From positions 1 through 20,675 of the forward strand of contig DASXLW010000058.1 of the NCBI GenBank assembly GCA_036496025.1: 20,675 bases of DNA, given 5' to 3'. The position numbers and the translations under genes were made by a program. The DNA comes from PALSA-505 sp036496025 (GTDB lineage Bacteria > Actinomycetota > Actinomycetes > Streptosporangiales > Streptosporangiaceae). The notes beneath the pieces were generated by a model. The model did not search any database and had not been told where the DNA came from. It was given only the letters and a program-made list of their open reading frames with translations. Shown here in pieces: positions 1 to 6,812 of this stretch. Every line of letters starts with the position of its first letter. Within the stretch, counting starts at the first letter, position 1.

Positions 1-948
1 ATGGCCGTGCCCGCGCAGGAGGGTATCACCAGGGACAACGTGACCGTGCGGGTGGACGCGGTGGTGTATTTCCGGGTGGTGGACCCGATCAAGGCGACCA
101 TCAATGTGCAGAATTACATGTTTGCAATCTCACAGCAGGCGCAGACCTCGCTGCGCTCGATCATCGGCCAGTCCGAGATGGACCAGTTGCTCGCCGAGCG
201 CGACTCGGTCAACAGGGAACTGCGCCGGATCATCGACGAGCCGACCGAGGGACCCTGGGGGATCCGGGTCGAGCGGGTGGAGATCAAGGACGTCTCGCTG
301 CCCGAGAGCATGAAGCGCTCGATGTCGCGGCAGGCCGAGGCGGAGCGGGAACGCCGGGCGCGGATCATCACCGCCGACGGGGAGTACCAGGCGTCCAAGC
401 GGCTGGCCGCGGCGGCCAACGTGATGGCCCGCGACCCCGCCGCGCTGCAGCTAAGGCTGCTGCAGACCGTGGTCGAGGTGGCCGCGGAGAAGAACAGCAC
501 GCTGGTCATGCCGGTCCCGGTCGAGCTGCTCAGGTTCTTCGAGAAGATGGCTCCGGCCGATCAGGCCGCGGCGGCTCCGGCGCCGCCGCCCGAAGACCTG
601 GGCGACGCCGAGGTCGAGGCGGCCGAGGCCGCGATCGAGCACACGCCCGGCGCCCCGGCGCTGGAATCGGAGAAGATCCCGCCGGTCCCCGAGGTGGACG
701 CGGCGCCCGTACCCGAGGTACCCGAGGTGGAGGCGGCGCGCGTACCCGAGGTGGACGCCTCGACGATCCCCCCGGTGGAGGCGGCAGGCGTACCCGCGGC
801 CGAGGCCGGAGCGGCAGGCGCGTCCGGTTCCGAGGCGGGGACCGCGGCCGGGGACGGAGCGGCGGCCGACACCGATCCGGTGCCCCGCCAGTCAGCTCCC
901 GCCCCCCGTGGTGGCCGCCGCTCCGCACGCCCCGGCTCCGGCCGCTAG
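1..948 (+). CDS. SPFH/Band 7 (slipin/stomatin-like) protein, 5' end missing
   Basis: The reading frame is open at the left edge and the first visible residues (VPAQEGITRDNVTVRVDAVVYFRVVDP) already lie inside the SPFH domain. The ATG at base 1 is therefore probably an internal Met, and the N-terminal membrane anchor lies outside the window. The SPFH core continues through the region with LRSIIGQSEMDQLLAERDSV and the coiled, charged RQAEAERERRARI segment at about residues 110-125. Family members are membrane-anchored scaffold proteins that form oligomers and affect membrane-protein turnover; a specific role here is not known. After about residue 185 the protein becomes an Ala/Pro/Glu/Val-rich tail of roughly 130 residues with VPEV-type repeats, ending in a basic GGRRSARPGSGR-like tip. 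Band 7 identity is solid; the exact subfamily is inferred. Confidence 0.88.
   Translation: MAVPAQEGITRDNVTVRVDAVVYFRVVDPIKATINVQNYMFAISQQAQTSLRSIIGQSEMDQLLAERDSVNRELRRIIDEPTEGPWGIRVERVEIKDVSLPESMKRSMSRQAEAERERRARIITADGEYQASKRLAAAANVMARDPAALQLRLLQTVVEVAAEKNSTLVMPVPVELLRFFEKMAPADQAAAAPAPPPEDLGDAEVEAAEAAIEHTPGAPALESEKIPPVPEVDAAPVPEVPEVEAARVPEVDASTIPPVEAAGVPAAEAGAAGASGSEAGTAAGDGAAADTDPVPRQSAPAPRGGRRSARPGSGR
682..800 (+). repeat. Degenerate in-frame Pro-Glu-Val-Ala repeats in slipin tail
   Basis: This stretch encodes variations on VPEVDAA / VPEVEAA / IPPVEAA. At DNA level, cccgaggtggacgcg and gtacccgaggt recur several times. The repeats are imperfect and stay in frame, giving an acidic, Pro/Ala-rich, probably disordered C-terminal tail. 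Confidence 0.6.
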
Positions 949-951
949 AGT
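946..951 (+). promoter_or_regulatory. Candidate -10 box for a leaderless DUF4177 mRNA
   Basis: The hexamer TAGAGT fits the actinobacterial TANNNT -10 pattern and ends 6 bases before the ATG at 958. That spacing would place transcription start at or next to the start codon. There is no Shine-Dalgarno sequence before this ATG. The TAG is also the stop codon of the upstream slipin gene, which makes a chance match more likely. I see no good -35 box. Confidence 0.35.
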
Positions 952-957
952 TCGCCC

Positions 958-1113
958 ATGCAGAAGTGGGAGTACGCGACGGTGCCGCTGCTGGTGCACG
1001 TGACCAAGGAGATCCTGGACAACTGGGGAGATGACGGCTGGGAGCTCGTGTCCGTCGTGCCCGGCCCCAGTCAGGAGCAGCTGGTGGCCTACCTGAAGCG
1101 GCCCAAGGGGTGA
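958..1113 (+). CDS. Small DUF4177-type protein, 51 aa
   Basis: A short gene that is easy to miss. It encodes 51 residues starting MQKWEYATVPLL and containing DNWGDDGWELVSVV, a pattern typical of DUF4177 proteins (KWEY near the N-terminus, then a GWELV segment). No function is established for the family. The ATG lies 9 bases after the slipin stop with no ribosome-binding site, so translation may be leaderless or coupled. The stop overlaps the GTG start of the RidA-like gene by GTGA, indicating translational coupling. A small protein of this kind beside RidA, NUDIX and MBL genes is a recurrent actinomycete arrangement as far as I recall. Confidence 0.85.
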   Translation: MQKWEYATVPLLVHVTKEILDNWGDDGWELVSVVPGPSQEQLVAYLKRPKG

Positions 1114-1577
1114 GCACCCCGCAAGACCGGCTGGCGGGGCTCGGCCTCGTCCTCCCGCCGGTGGCGGCGCCCGTCGCCGCCTACGTGCCCGCGGTGCGCA
1201 CCGGGAGCTACGTGTACACCGCGGGCCAGCTCCCGCTGGCCGAGGGCAAGCTGCTCGCCACCGGCAAGGTAGGAGCCCAGATCAGCGCCGAGGAAGCGGC
1301 CCGGCTCGCCCGCACCTGCGCGCTGAACGGACTGGCCGCCGTGGCTTCGGTGGCGGGCGGGCTGTCGGCCATCCGCCGCATCGTCAAGGTGACCGGCTTC
1401 GTGGCCAGCTCCCCCGGTTTCACCGGGCAACCCCAGGTCCTGAACGGTGCCAGCGAACTGCTGCTCGAAGTGCTGGGCGAGGCGGGGCGGCATGCCAGGA
1501 GCGCGGTGGGAGTGGCCGAGCTGCCGCTCGATGCCCCGGTGGAGGTCGAGCTGATCGCCGAGGTCGGTGACGGCTAG
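1110..1577 (+). CDS. RidA/YjgF-family protein (putative enamine/imine deaminase)
   Basis: A 155-residue protein of the YjgF/YER057c/UK114 fold. The sequence TGSYVYTAGQLPL near residues 31-43 and the C-terminal HARSAVGVAELPLDAPVEVELIAEV match the family. The Arg in ARSAV corresponds to the arginine that binds the carboxylate in canonical RidA enzymes, which hydrolyse reactive enamine/imine intermediates from pyridoxal-phosphate enzymes. At 155 aa it is longer than the usual 125-130 aa and resembles the YjgF-like subgroup with a longer middle segment, so its substrate is uncertain. The GTG start overlaps the preceding stop (GTGA at 1110-1113). The NUDIX gene follows about 50 bases or more downstream. 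Confidence 0.9.
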   Translation: MSTPQDRLAGLGLVLPPVAAPVAAYVPAVRTGSYVYTAGQLPLAEGKLLATGKVGAQISAEEAARLARTCALNGLAAVASVAGGLSAIRRIVKVTGFVASSPGFTGQPQVLNGASELLLEVLGEAGRHARSAVGVAELPLDAPVEVELIAEVGDG

Positions 1578-1628
1578 CCGGACCCGGTGACCGGTCGCCA
1601 GGTCCGGCGGCCGGGCCCGCCATGATCG

Positions 1629-2555
1629 ATGTACCGTTGCCGACCCCTTAGCGTCGGCCATGTGCCATCGACCACCTGGGCAGGCACCCAGGCGCGTCGG
1701 GGAGGGATTGTCATCGGCCGAGCACGCTTCAGGCTCCCGCCCGGCCTGACCGCCATGGCGCAGCAGGCCGCCGGCGCCCGGCGGGAGCCGGCCGCCTCGC
1801 GGGACTCCGCCACCGTGATGCTGCTGCGTCCCGCGGCAGGCGATCCCGGTCTCGAGGTGTACATGCTCAGGCGCAAGCAGAGCATGCCGTTCGCGCCCGG
1901 TGCCTACGTCTTCCCGGGTGGTTCGGTCGACACCAGGGACGCCGACGCGGACGTGGCCTGGTCCGGCCCGGATGTGACCGAGTGGGGGTGCTCGCTGGGC
2001 AGCACCCCCGCGCTGGCCCGCGGCCTGCTCTGCGCGGCGGTGCGGGAGACGTTCGAGGAGTCGGGCGTGCTGCTCGCCGGGGCGTCGCCCGACGACGCGA
2101 CCGTGCCGCCGGCCGAAGATCTCGAGCGCGACCGGCTGGCCCTGCTGGACCGCTCGCTGTCGCTGGCCGGGCTGCTCGCGCGGCGGGGGCTCGTGCTCAG
2201 GTCCGACCAGCTCAAGCCCTGGGCCAGGTGGGTCACGCCAGAGCTGGAGAGCCGCCGCTACGACACCAGGTTCTTCGCGGCCGTGCTGCCCGAGCGCCAG
2301 CGCACCAGGGAGATCCACGACGAGGCCGATGAGTTCGCCTGGCTGCGGCCGGCCGGCGTGCTCGCCGCCGCGGGCCGGGGCGAGATCGCCCTGATGCCGC
2401 CGACCGCGGTAACCCTGGCCGAACTGGCCGGCTGCGGCGACGTCGCGGCGGTCCTGGCCACCCCGCGTGAGATCACCCCGCTGCAGCCGGAGATCACCCT
2501 GGAAGACGGGCACGCGTGGCTCAACATGCCCGCCGGGCTGGAGTACCCGCTATGA
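1629..2555 (+). CDS. NUDIX hydrolase
   Basis: The Nudix signature is clear: residues around 138-147 (numbered from 1629) read VRETFEESGV, the RExxEExG core, preceded by SATVMLLRPAAGDPGLEVYMLRRKQSMPFAPGAYVFPGG. It lies in the larger Nudix group with a long insert before the box, as in CoA pyrophosphatase-like and NUDT19-like proteins; the substrate cannot be read from sequence. The start is uncertain. ATG 1629 is the longest option. GTG 1662 follows a TAGCGT -10-like hexamer (1649-1654) by 7 bases and could be leaderless. ATG 1755 is a third option, but would remove the RLPPGL segment that looks native. A GGGGAGGG motif at 1699-1706 has no standard start codon at the right distance. The stop overlaps the next ATG (ATGA, 2552-2555). 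Confidence 0.88.
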   Translation: MYRCRPLSVGHVPSTTWAGTQARRGGIVIGRARFRLPPGLTAMAQQAAGARREPAASRDSATVMLLRPAAGDPGLEVYMLRRKQSMPFAPGAYVFPGGSVDTRDADADVAWSGPDVTEWGCSLGSTPALARGLLCAAVRETFEESGVLLAGASPDDATVPPAEDLERDRLALLDRSLSLAGLLARRGLVLRSDQLKPWARWVTPELESRRYDTRFFAAVLPERQRTREIHDEADEFAWLRPAGVLAAAGRGEIALMPPTAVTLAELAGCGDVAAVLATPREITPLQPEITLEDGHAWLNMPAGLEYPL

Positions 2556-3415
2556 CAACGGATCCGCCGGCCGGCCATGGCCGCGCCGCGGCGGGCACGC
2601 CGCCGCCCAGTCCGATAGACGGTTCCGGCAGCAGGTCAGCGCGGTGCGTCCTGGCCCCGAATCCGTCGCCGATGACCCTGGACGGCACCAACACCTGGCT
2701 AGTGGCCGCCCCGGGTTCGCCGTCGGTCATCGTGGTCGACCCAGGGCCCGCCGACCACGGCCACCTGCGCCGGGTATCGGCCCTGGCCACGCAGGACGGG
2801 CGCCGGGTCGAGCAGATCCTGCTCACGCACGGGCACGCCGACCACTCGGCCGGCGCCCGGCAGCTGGCGGAGCTGACCTCCGCCCCCGTCCGCGCCGCCG
2901 ATCCCGCGCACCGGCTCGGAGGCGGGGGGCTCGGCCCGGGCGACGTGCTGACCCAGGCGGGCTGCGAGATCCAGGTCGTGGCCACCCCGGGACATTCGGC
3001 CGACTCGGTCTGTTTCCTCCTCCCGGCCGACGACGTCCTGCTGACCGGGGATACCGTGCTGGGCCGCGGCACCACGGTGATCGCCGGTGACGGGAACCTC
3101 GGTGACTACCTCGGCTCGCTGGACCGGCTGCGCGCGCTGGCCGATTCGGCCGGCCTGGCCGCGCTGCTGCCCGGGCACGGCCCGGTGCTGCCCGATCCGG
3201 CCGGGACGCTGGACTACTACATCGGGCACCGCCGGGACCGGCTGGCCGAGGTGACCGAGGCGCTGGCGGCCGGCGACCGGACCCCGGCCGAGATCGTGGC
3301 CCGGGTCTACCGCGATGTCGACCGGAGCCTGTGGGCGTTCGCCGAGTGGTCGGTCCGGGCGCAGCTTGACTACCTGGACGAGCGCGGACTCCTGCCGCCA
3401 GGCGTTCGGAAATAA
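2552..3415 (+). CDS. Metallo-beta-lactamase-fold hydrolase, LACTB2-like
   Basis: A 287-residue protein with the complete MBL metal-site series: HGHADH at residues 93-98, the later His in ATPGHSADSV, the Asp in LLTGDTVLG and the His in LLPGHGPV. It keeps the TLDGTNTW segment found in the LACTB2/glyoxalase-II-like branch. The C-terminal region (AEIVARVYRDVDRSLWAFAEWSVRAQ) matches the small helical domain of LACTB2-like proteins. Members include single-strand RNA endonucleases and thioester hydrolases, so the substrate here is open. I chose ATG 2552 over an upstream ATG at 2516 because 2552 forms an ATGA overlap with the NUDIX stop. It is convergent with the Crp-type gene, with only 34 bases between their ends and no clear terminator. 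Confidence 0.92.
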   Translation: MTTDPPAGHGRAAAGTPPPSPIDGSGSRSARCVLAPNPSPMTLDGTNTWLVAAPGSPSVIVVDPGPADHGHLRRVSALATQDGRRVEQILLTHGHADHSAGARQLAELTSAPVRAADPAHRLGGGGLGPGDVLTQAGCEIQVVATPGHSADSVCFLLPADDVLLTGDTVLGRGTTVIAGDGNLGDYLGSLDRLRALADSAGLAALLPGHGPVLPDPAGTLDYYIGHRRDRLAEVTEALAAGDRTPAEIVARVYRDVDRSLWAFAEWSVRAQLDYLDERGLLPPGVRK

Positions 3416-3449
3416 AAGGCTTCTGCCCAGGCCCCGGACCCGGACGATC

Positions 3450-4133
3450 TCAGCGTGCGCGCCTGCGCAGCCGGTCGGTGTCGAGCAGCACCACCGACCG
3501 GGCCGACAGGTGTATCCAGCCCCTGGTGACGAAGTCGGCCAGCGCCTTGTTGACCGTCTCCCTCGACGCGCCCACGAGCTGGGCCAGCTCCTCCTGGGTG
3601 AGGTCATGATTGACGTGCAGCCCGTCGGGCTGCTGCTGGCCGAACCGGTCGGCCAGATCAAGCAGCTGTTTCGCCACCCGCCCCGGCACGTCGGTGAAGA
3701 CCAGGTCGGCCATCACGTCGTTGGCCCGGCGGAGCCGCTGGGCGAGCGCCCGCAGCAGGTGCAGGGCGACCTCCGGCCTGCCGGTCAGCCAGATGAGCAG
3801 CTTGTCGTGGGCCAGGGCGGCCAGCTGCGCGTCGGTGATGGCCGTGGCACTGGCGGTCCGCGGCCGCGGGTCGAACAGTGACAGCTCGCCGAACATCTCG
3901 CCCGGGCCGACCACGCTGAGCAGGTTCTCCCGGCCGTCCGGCGCGGCCCGGGTGAGCTTGATCTTGCCGTCCAGCACCACGTACAGCCGATCGCCCTCGT
4001 CGCCCTCGGCGAACAGGCGCTCCCCCCGGCTGAGTACGACATCCGTCATCCGCGACTGCAGCGCGGCCGCCCCGTCCTCGTCGAGCGCCTCGAACAACGG
4101 CGCTCGACTCAGCACGTTCTGGCGGTCATCCAC
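3450..4133 (-). CDS. crp: Crp/Fnr-family transcriptional regulator (actinobacterial Crp type)
   Basis: An N-terminal cyclic-nucleotide-binding beta-roll (LFAEGDEGDRLYVVLDGKIKL, then PGEMFGELSLFDPRPRTASATA) is followed by a dimer helix and a winged helix-turn-helix DNA-binding domain (LTQEELAQLVGASRETVNKALADF). The sequence closely resembles actinobacterial Crp such as M. tuberculosis CRP, including NDVMADLVFTDVPGRVAKQLLDLA. I chose GTG 4133 because a GGGAGG ribosome-binding site sits 5 bases upstream and the product (227 aa) matches the family length. An in-frame ATG at 4157 would add 8 residues and has a weaker AGGGTG upstream. The FGEL and PRTASA phosphate-binding segments are intact, so nucleotide binding is plausible. 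The transporter gene lies upstream on the same strand, 87 bases from this start. Confidence 0.93.
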   Translation of the reverse strand: MDDRQNVLSRAPLFEALDEDGAAALQSRMTDVVLSRGERLFAEGDEGDRLYVVLDGKIKLTRAAPDGRENLLSVVGPGEMFGELSLFDPRPRTASATAITDAQLAALAHDKLLIWLTGRPEVALHLLRALAQRLRRANDVMADLVFTDVPGRVAKQLLDLADRFGQQQPDGLHVNHDLTQEELAQLVGASRETVNKALADFVTRGWIHLSARSVVLLDTDRLRRRAR

Positions 4134-4220
4134 CGGGGCCTCCCAGGACACGATCATTTCACCCTAAGTGTCGCGCATCCTCGGGGCCAGGCGCGAACGG
4201 CATGCGCCAGCCCAGGCCGT

Positions 4221-5849
4221 TCAGTGCACGGCCGCCAGTTCCACGATCCGGACGATGACCAGGATCATCGCTACCGCCAGGTACAGCCGCAGGGCCGACA
4301 TGCCCAGCTTGCGGCCGGTGGACATGACCGGCCGGTCCAGCAGCGTCAGCGGCGGCATCCGCCAGCCGCTCCGCCCGGTCCGGTCGATCGGCAGGCTCGC
4401 GGGTGATCCCGGCCGCAGCCGCCGGGCCATGGCCAAGCCGGCGACCAGCACCGAGGCGGCGGCGCAGCCGGCCAGGATGACCGCGATCTGGCCGGCGGTG
4501 ATCGCCGGGAAGAGCACCGACGCGGTGAGCACCACCGACAGCGTCACCAGGACGGCCACCACGACCGAGGTGAACAAGTTGGTCATCCGCCCGTTCACCC
4601 AGGGCCCGAGCACCGCCCGGTCGTTGCACAGCAGCAGCAGGAACACCGTGGCCGACGGCAGCAGCACCCCGGCCAGGACCTGCACACCCTCGGTCAGCAG
4701 GCCGAGTGGCGAGCCGGGGATCAGCACCACGGCGGCGGCCGCGACAACGAGCCCGGCGTAGATCGCGTAGAAGCCCTTGGCCCCCTTCACCCCGCGGTGC
4801 AGCGAGTGCTTGAGCCCGAAGACGTCGCCGATGGCGTAGGCGGTCGACAGCGATACCGCGAACGCCCCGATGACCGAGGCGTCCAGCAAGGCGATGGCGA
4901 ACAGGACTCCGGCCGCCCGGCCGCCGCTGGCCGCCAGGCCGTGTGCGAGCCCGGCCGCGTCGGTGAACCGGCCGAAGCCGCCGGTGCCGGCGAACGCGGC
5001 GGCGGTGGCGCCCATCAGCGCGGCGGCGCCGATCACCACGATCACGATGCCGATCCCCAGATCGGCCTTCTCGTACTTCATGAAGCGGGGGGTGATCCGC
5101 TTGTCGATGACGTAGCTCTGCTGGAAGAACAGCTGCCAGGGAGCGATCGTGGTGCCGACGATCCCGATGATCAGCAGCATGACCGTCGACAGCTGCCCGG
5201 AGCCGCCGGGCAGCTGCGGGACCGCGAAGCCCTGCGCCATCTGCGATGCGTGCGGGTGGGAGAACAGGTAGACCGGGATCAGCAGCAGGCTGGCGCCGCA
5301 GAACGCCATGGCCATCCGCTCGAACCGGCGGAAGCTGCCCGTGAACGCAGAACCGACGACGACCGCCGCGGCCAGCGCCACCGAGACGGCCCTCGGCAGC
5401 CCCAGGTAGCCGGCGGCCAGCGTGATGCCGATGAACTCGGTGATGATCGTCAGCGCGTTGAGCAGGAACAGGTCGATGACGCTGAACGCGCCCCAGAACC
5501 GGCCGAACCGCTCCAGGATCAGCCGCGCGTGCCCGACGCCGGTGACCGCGCCGAGCCGGAGCACCATCTCCTGGTTCACGTAGAGCACCGGCACCAGCAA
5601 CAGCAGGGTCCACAGCAGGTGCGTGCCGTAGTTCTGGCCCGCCTGGCCGTAGGTGGCGAACGCCCCCGCGTCGTTGTCGCCGACCATCACGATCAGCCCG
5701 GGACCGACGATCGCCAGCAGTGTCTTGAGGGCGGCGGACTTGCCACGGCGGGAGGCGGTGTCCTCCAGCCGGATGGTGCCCAGCGCGCCGCGGATGTCGC
5801 CGACGTGCTCGGAGTCGAGCACCGCGCTGCGGGCCTGCGTCGTGGTCAT
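4221..5849 (-). CDS. Nramp-related transporter, probably magnesium (NRMT/NrMGT type)
   Basis: A 542-residue polytopic membrane protein with an LeuT-fold Nramp-like layout: a 45-residue cytoplasmic N-terminus followed by about 11 or more hydrophobic segments. Classical Nramp proteins carry DPGN in TM1 and MPH in TM6. Here TM1 reads GDNDAG (residues 57-62) and TM6 reads TTIAPW (233-238), with no Met-Pro-His. Loss of the metal-selecting methionine is a known property of Nramp-related magnesium transporters. The leader carries an M-box magnesium riboswitch, which independently supports magnesium. The ATG has a strong GAGGGAGG ribosome-binding site (5857-5864) at 7-base spacing. Substrate is inferred from motif loss plus riboswitch; other divalent ions cannot be excluded. 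Confidence 0.88.
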   Translation of the reverse strand: MTTTQARSAVLDSEHVGDIRGALGTIRLEDTASRRGKSAALKTLLAIVGPGLIVMVGDNDAGAFATYGQAGQNYGTHLLWTLLLLVPVLYVNQEMVLRLGAVTGVGHARLILERFGRFWGAFSVIDLFLLNALTIITEFIGITLAAGYLGLPRAVSVALAAAVVVGSAFTGSFRRFERMAMAFCGASLLLIPVYLFSHPHASQMAQGFAVPQLPGGSGQLSTVMLLIIGIVGTTIAPWQLFFQQSYVIDKRITPRFMKYEKADLGIGIVIVVIGAAALMGATAAAFAGTGGFGRFTDAAGLAHGLAASGGRAAGVLFAIALLDASVIGAFAVSLSTAYAIGDVFGLKHSLHRGVKGAKGFYAIYAGLVVAAAAVVLIPGSPLGLLTEGVQVLAGVLLPSATVFLLLLCNDRAVLGPWVNGRMTNLFTSVVVAVLVTLSVVLTASVLFPAITAGQIAVILAGCAAASVLVAGLAMARRLRPGSPASLPIDRTGRSGWRMPPLTLLDRPVMSTGRKLGMSALRLYLAVAMILVIVRIVELAAVH

Positions 5850-5860
5850 GGTGATACCTC

Positions 5861-5889
5861 CCTCTGCCCGGGCCGGGGCATCGAAGAGG
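5861..5889 (-). promoter_or_regulatory. Possible Shine-Dalgarno-masking hairpin before the transporter
   Basis: On the minus strand CCTCT (5889-5885) can pair with AGAGG (5865-5861), and GCCC (5879-5876) with GGGC (5869-5866), leaving a 6-base loop and a 5-base bulge. AGAGG is the first part of the ribosome-binding site AGAGGGAGG. The fold would partly hide that site and could act as a translational switch. It was found by eye; no energy was calculated. Confidence 0.35.
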
Positions 5890-5965
5890 CACGTGGCATC
5901 CGTCCGCGCTGCGCTGGGGGCAGCCGGCCAGATCAGACGGGAAACAGAGCGCGCAGGGCGGGCGG

Positions 5966-6034
5966 TTACCGCGTGCCGGAAGAAAACGAGGACATGCTGG
6001 AGGGGGGCCGATGATGGCCCGGACTACTATCCAT
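5966..6034 (-). CDS. Candidate 22-aa upstream ORF in the M-box leader
   Basis: An ATG at 6034 lies 6 bases after GGAGGAGG (6048-6041), one of the strongest ribosome-binding sites in the window. It opens a 22-codon ORF ending in TAA at 5966-5968. The peptide starts MDSSPGHHRPP, is rich in Ser and Pro, and ends GTR. It sits between the M-box and the transporter ATG, 116 bases upstream of the latter. It has no recognisable domain. A role as a leader peptide, sensing translation or exposing or hiding the transporter's ribosome-binding site, is inferred from position only. The frame also extends upstream without a stop, but the placement of the ribosome-binding site favours this short form. Confidence 0.5.
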   Translation of the reverse strand: MDSSPGHHRPPSSMSSFSSGTR

Positions 6035-6143
6035 GTCTCGCCTCCTCCGGCCGTGACACACGCGGGTGTCCGCCTGTCGGTGACACTGTCGCGTCACCCA
6101 GCTGGCACGCGGGAGGATTCCGGCCGGAGCCGGGACACCCCTA

Positions 6144-6304
6144 CTCGTCAGAGCTTTGGCACGACGCGACGTAGTGCCCGCGGTCTCGCGGGCGCAGCCA
6201 CTTCGGGTCACCCCTTAACCCGGGGAGACCTGTCCTGACCCTGGGCGTCTCTCGACGTCGTGGGATCAGTGGCCTGTGTTCGCGTCGACGCCTCACCGAA
6301 CGAG
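6144..6304 (-). ncRNA. M-box (ykoK-type) Mg2+ riboswitch
   Basis: The minus strand carries the conserved M-box blocks in order: GTTCGGTGAGGC (6301-6290), ACACAGGCCACTG (6279-6267), ACGTCGAGAGACGCC (6258-6244) and GTGCCAAAGCTC (6162-6151). The closing P1 helix pairs CTCGT (6304-6300) with ACGAG (6148-6144). The middle arm contains a GTCTCCCCGGGTTAAGGGG segment. M-box RNAs fold on binding several Mg2+ ions and usually switch off magnesium-transport genes. The gene downstream is the Nramp-related transporter, which fits. Recognition is by consensus blocks from memory, not a covariance-model score. Confidence 0.92.
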
Positions 6305-6320
6305 GTGCCGAACACCGACC

Positions 6321-6350
6321 AGGATATCCGCTCCGCGACGTCCGGGGCAA
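6321..6350 (-). promoter_or_regulatory. Likely promoter of the M-box/transporter transcript
   Basis: On the minus strand TTGCCC (6350-6345) and TATCCT (6326-6321) form -35 and -10 candidates with an 18-base spacer. Transcription would start near 6314, about 10 bases before the first M-box helix. That is where a riboswitch transcript should begin, and this agreement is the main support. Confidence 0.55.
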
Positions 6351-6393
6351 AAGACGCGCGCCGCCGGCCAGCGGATCGCGTGTGATCCTGGCC

Positions 6394-6798
6394 TCATTCG
6401 CCGGTGGCGCGGCGGTCGAGCTCCGCGACCAGCCGGGTCGGCGCCACCACCCGGTAGGCGTCCTCGCAGAGCTCGGCGATCTCCTGCCAGCTGGTCCCGG
6501 GCCGATCGAGCCGCACGCCGATCCAGCCCCGCCCGCCTACATACGGCGGACGGAAGAACAGTTCCGGATCGGACCCGGTGAGCGCGGCCTGCTCCCCCGG
6601 CGCCGCCGCGCACCACAGGTGCGGGAAATCGTGGTCGTGATGACCGTCGTGCCAGAGCGTGACGAAGGCGCTCTTGCCCCGGACGAACCAGGTCGGGGCG
6701 CCATGACTGGGCCGCTCCGTCACCTCCGGCAGGGCCAGGCAGATCGCGCGCAGTCGCTCGGCCGGGTCGCTGCGGCCCTTGGCTGCGGGTGGTGTCAC
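6394..6798 (-). CDS. MmcQ/YjbR-family protein
   Basis: The product has the YjbR-like pattern: LRAICLALPEVTERPSHGAPTWFV near the N-terminus, then FVTLW and later RPPYVGGRGWIGVRLD. The family adopts a CyaY-like fold and is often annotated as DNA-binding, but its molecular role is not established. The longest open frame begins at ATG 6906 and would overlap ppa by 94 bases with a Pro/Arg-rich segment unlike the family. I therefore place the start at GTG 6798, 14 bases after the ppa stop, giving 134 aa, close to the usual family length. No strong ribosome-binding site is seen there, so the exact start is uncertain. It is probably cotranscribed with ppa. Confidence 0.82.
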   Translation of the reverse strand: MTPPAAKGRSDPAERLRAICLALPEVTERPSHGAPTWFVRGKSAFVTLWHDGHHDHDFPHLWCAAAPGEQAALTGSDPELFFRPPYVGGRGWIGVRLDRPGTSWQEIAELCEDAYRVVAPTRLVAELDRRATGE

Positions 6799-6812
6799 GG
6801 CCGCGGGCCAGG

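Larger units (their letters stand above)
5850..6393 (-). other. Long regulatory leader of the transporter gene
   Basis: This stretch separates the transporter from the YjbR-family gene. Read on the minus strand it holds, in order: a likely promoter (6350-6321), the M-box aptamer (6304-6144), a spacer of about 100 bases with a small hairpin of stem GACAC/GTGTC just before a ribosome-binding site, a 22-codon ORF (6034-5966), a C-rich stretch, and a hairpin next to the transporter's ribosome-binding site. I see no hairpin followed by a U-tract, so an intrinsic terminator platform is not apparent. Confidence 0.75.

Noticed and set aside
1089..2513. 474-codon minus-strand frame opposite RidA and NUDIX
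   Set aside because: It spans two well-supported genes on the plus strand and has shadow-like composition.
3416..3449. Bidirectional terminator between the MBL gene and the Crp-type gene
   Set aside because: The 34-base gap shows no clear stem-loop or T-run.
4797..6014. 405-codon plus-strand open frame opposite the transporter and its leader
   Set aside because: The protein is Gln/Asp/His/Arg-rich with no domain, and it lies across a clear membrane-protein gene on the other strand.
6053..6105. Direct repeats of GTGACAC in the transporter leader as a regulator operator
   Set aside because: Two short 7-base copies near GC-rich hairpins are not enough to support a binding site; they may simply be part of RNA structure.
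6144..6304. Manganese (yybP-ykoY) riboswitch upstream of an Nramp-like gene
   Set aside because: This was the first guess given the gene family, but the conserved blocks are those of the M-box, including the exact GTGCCAAAGCTC and ACGTCGAGAGACGCC segments.
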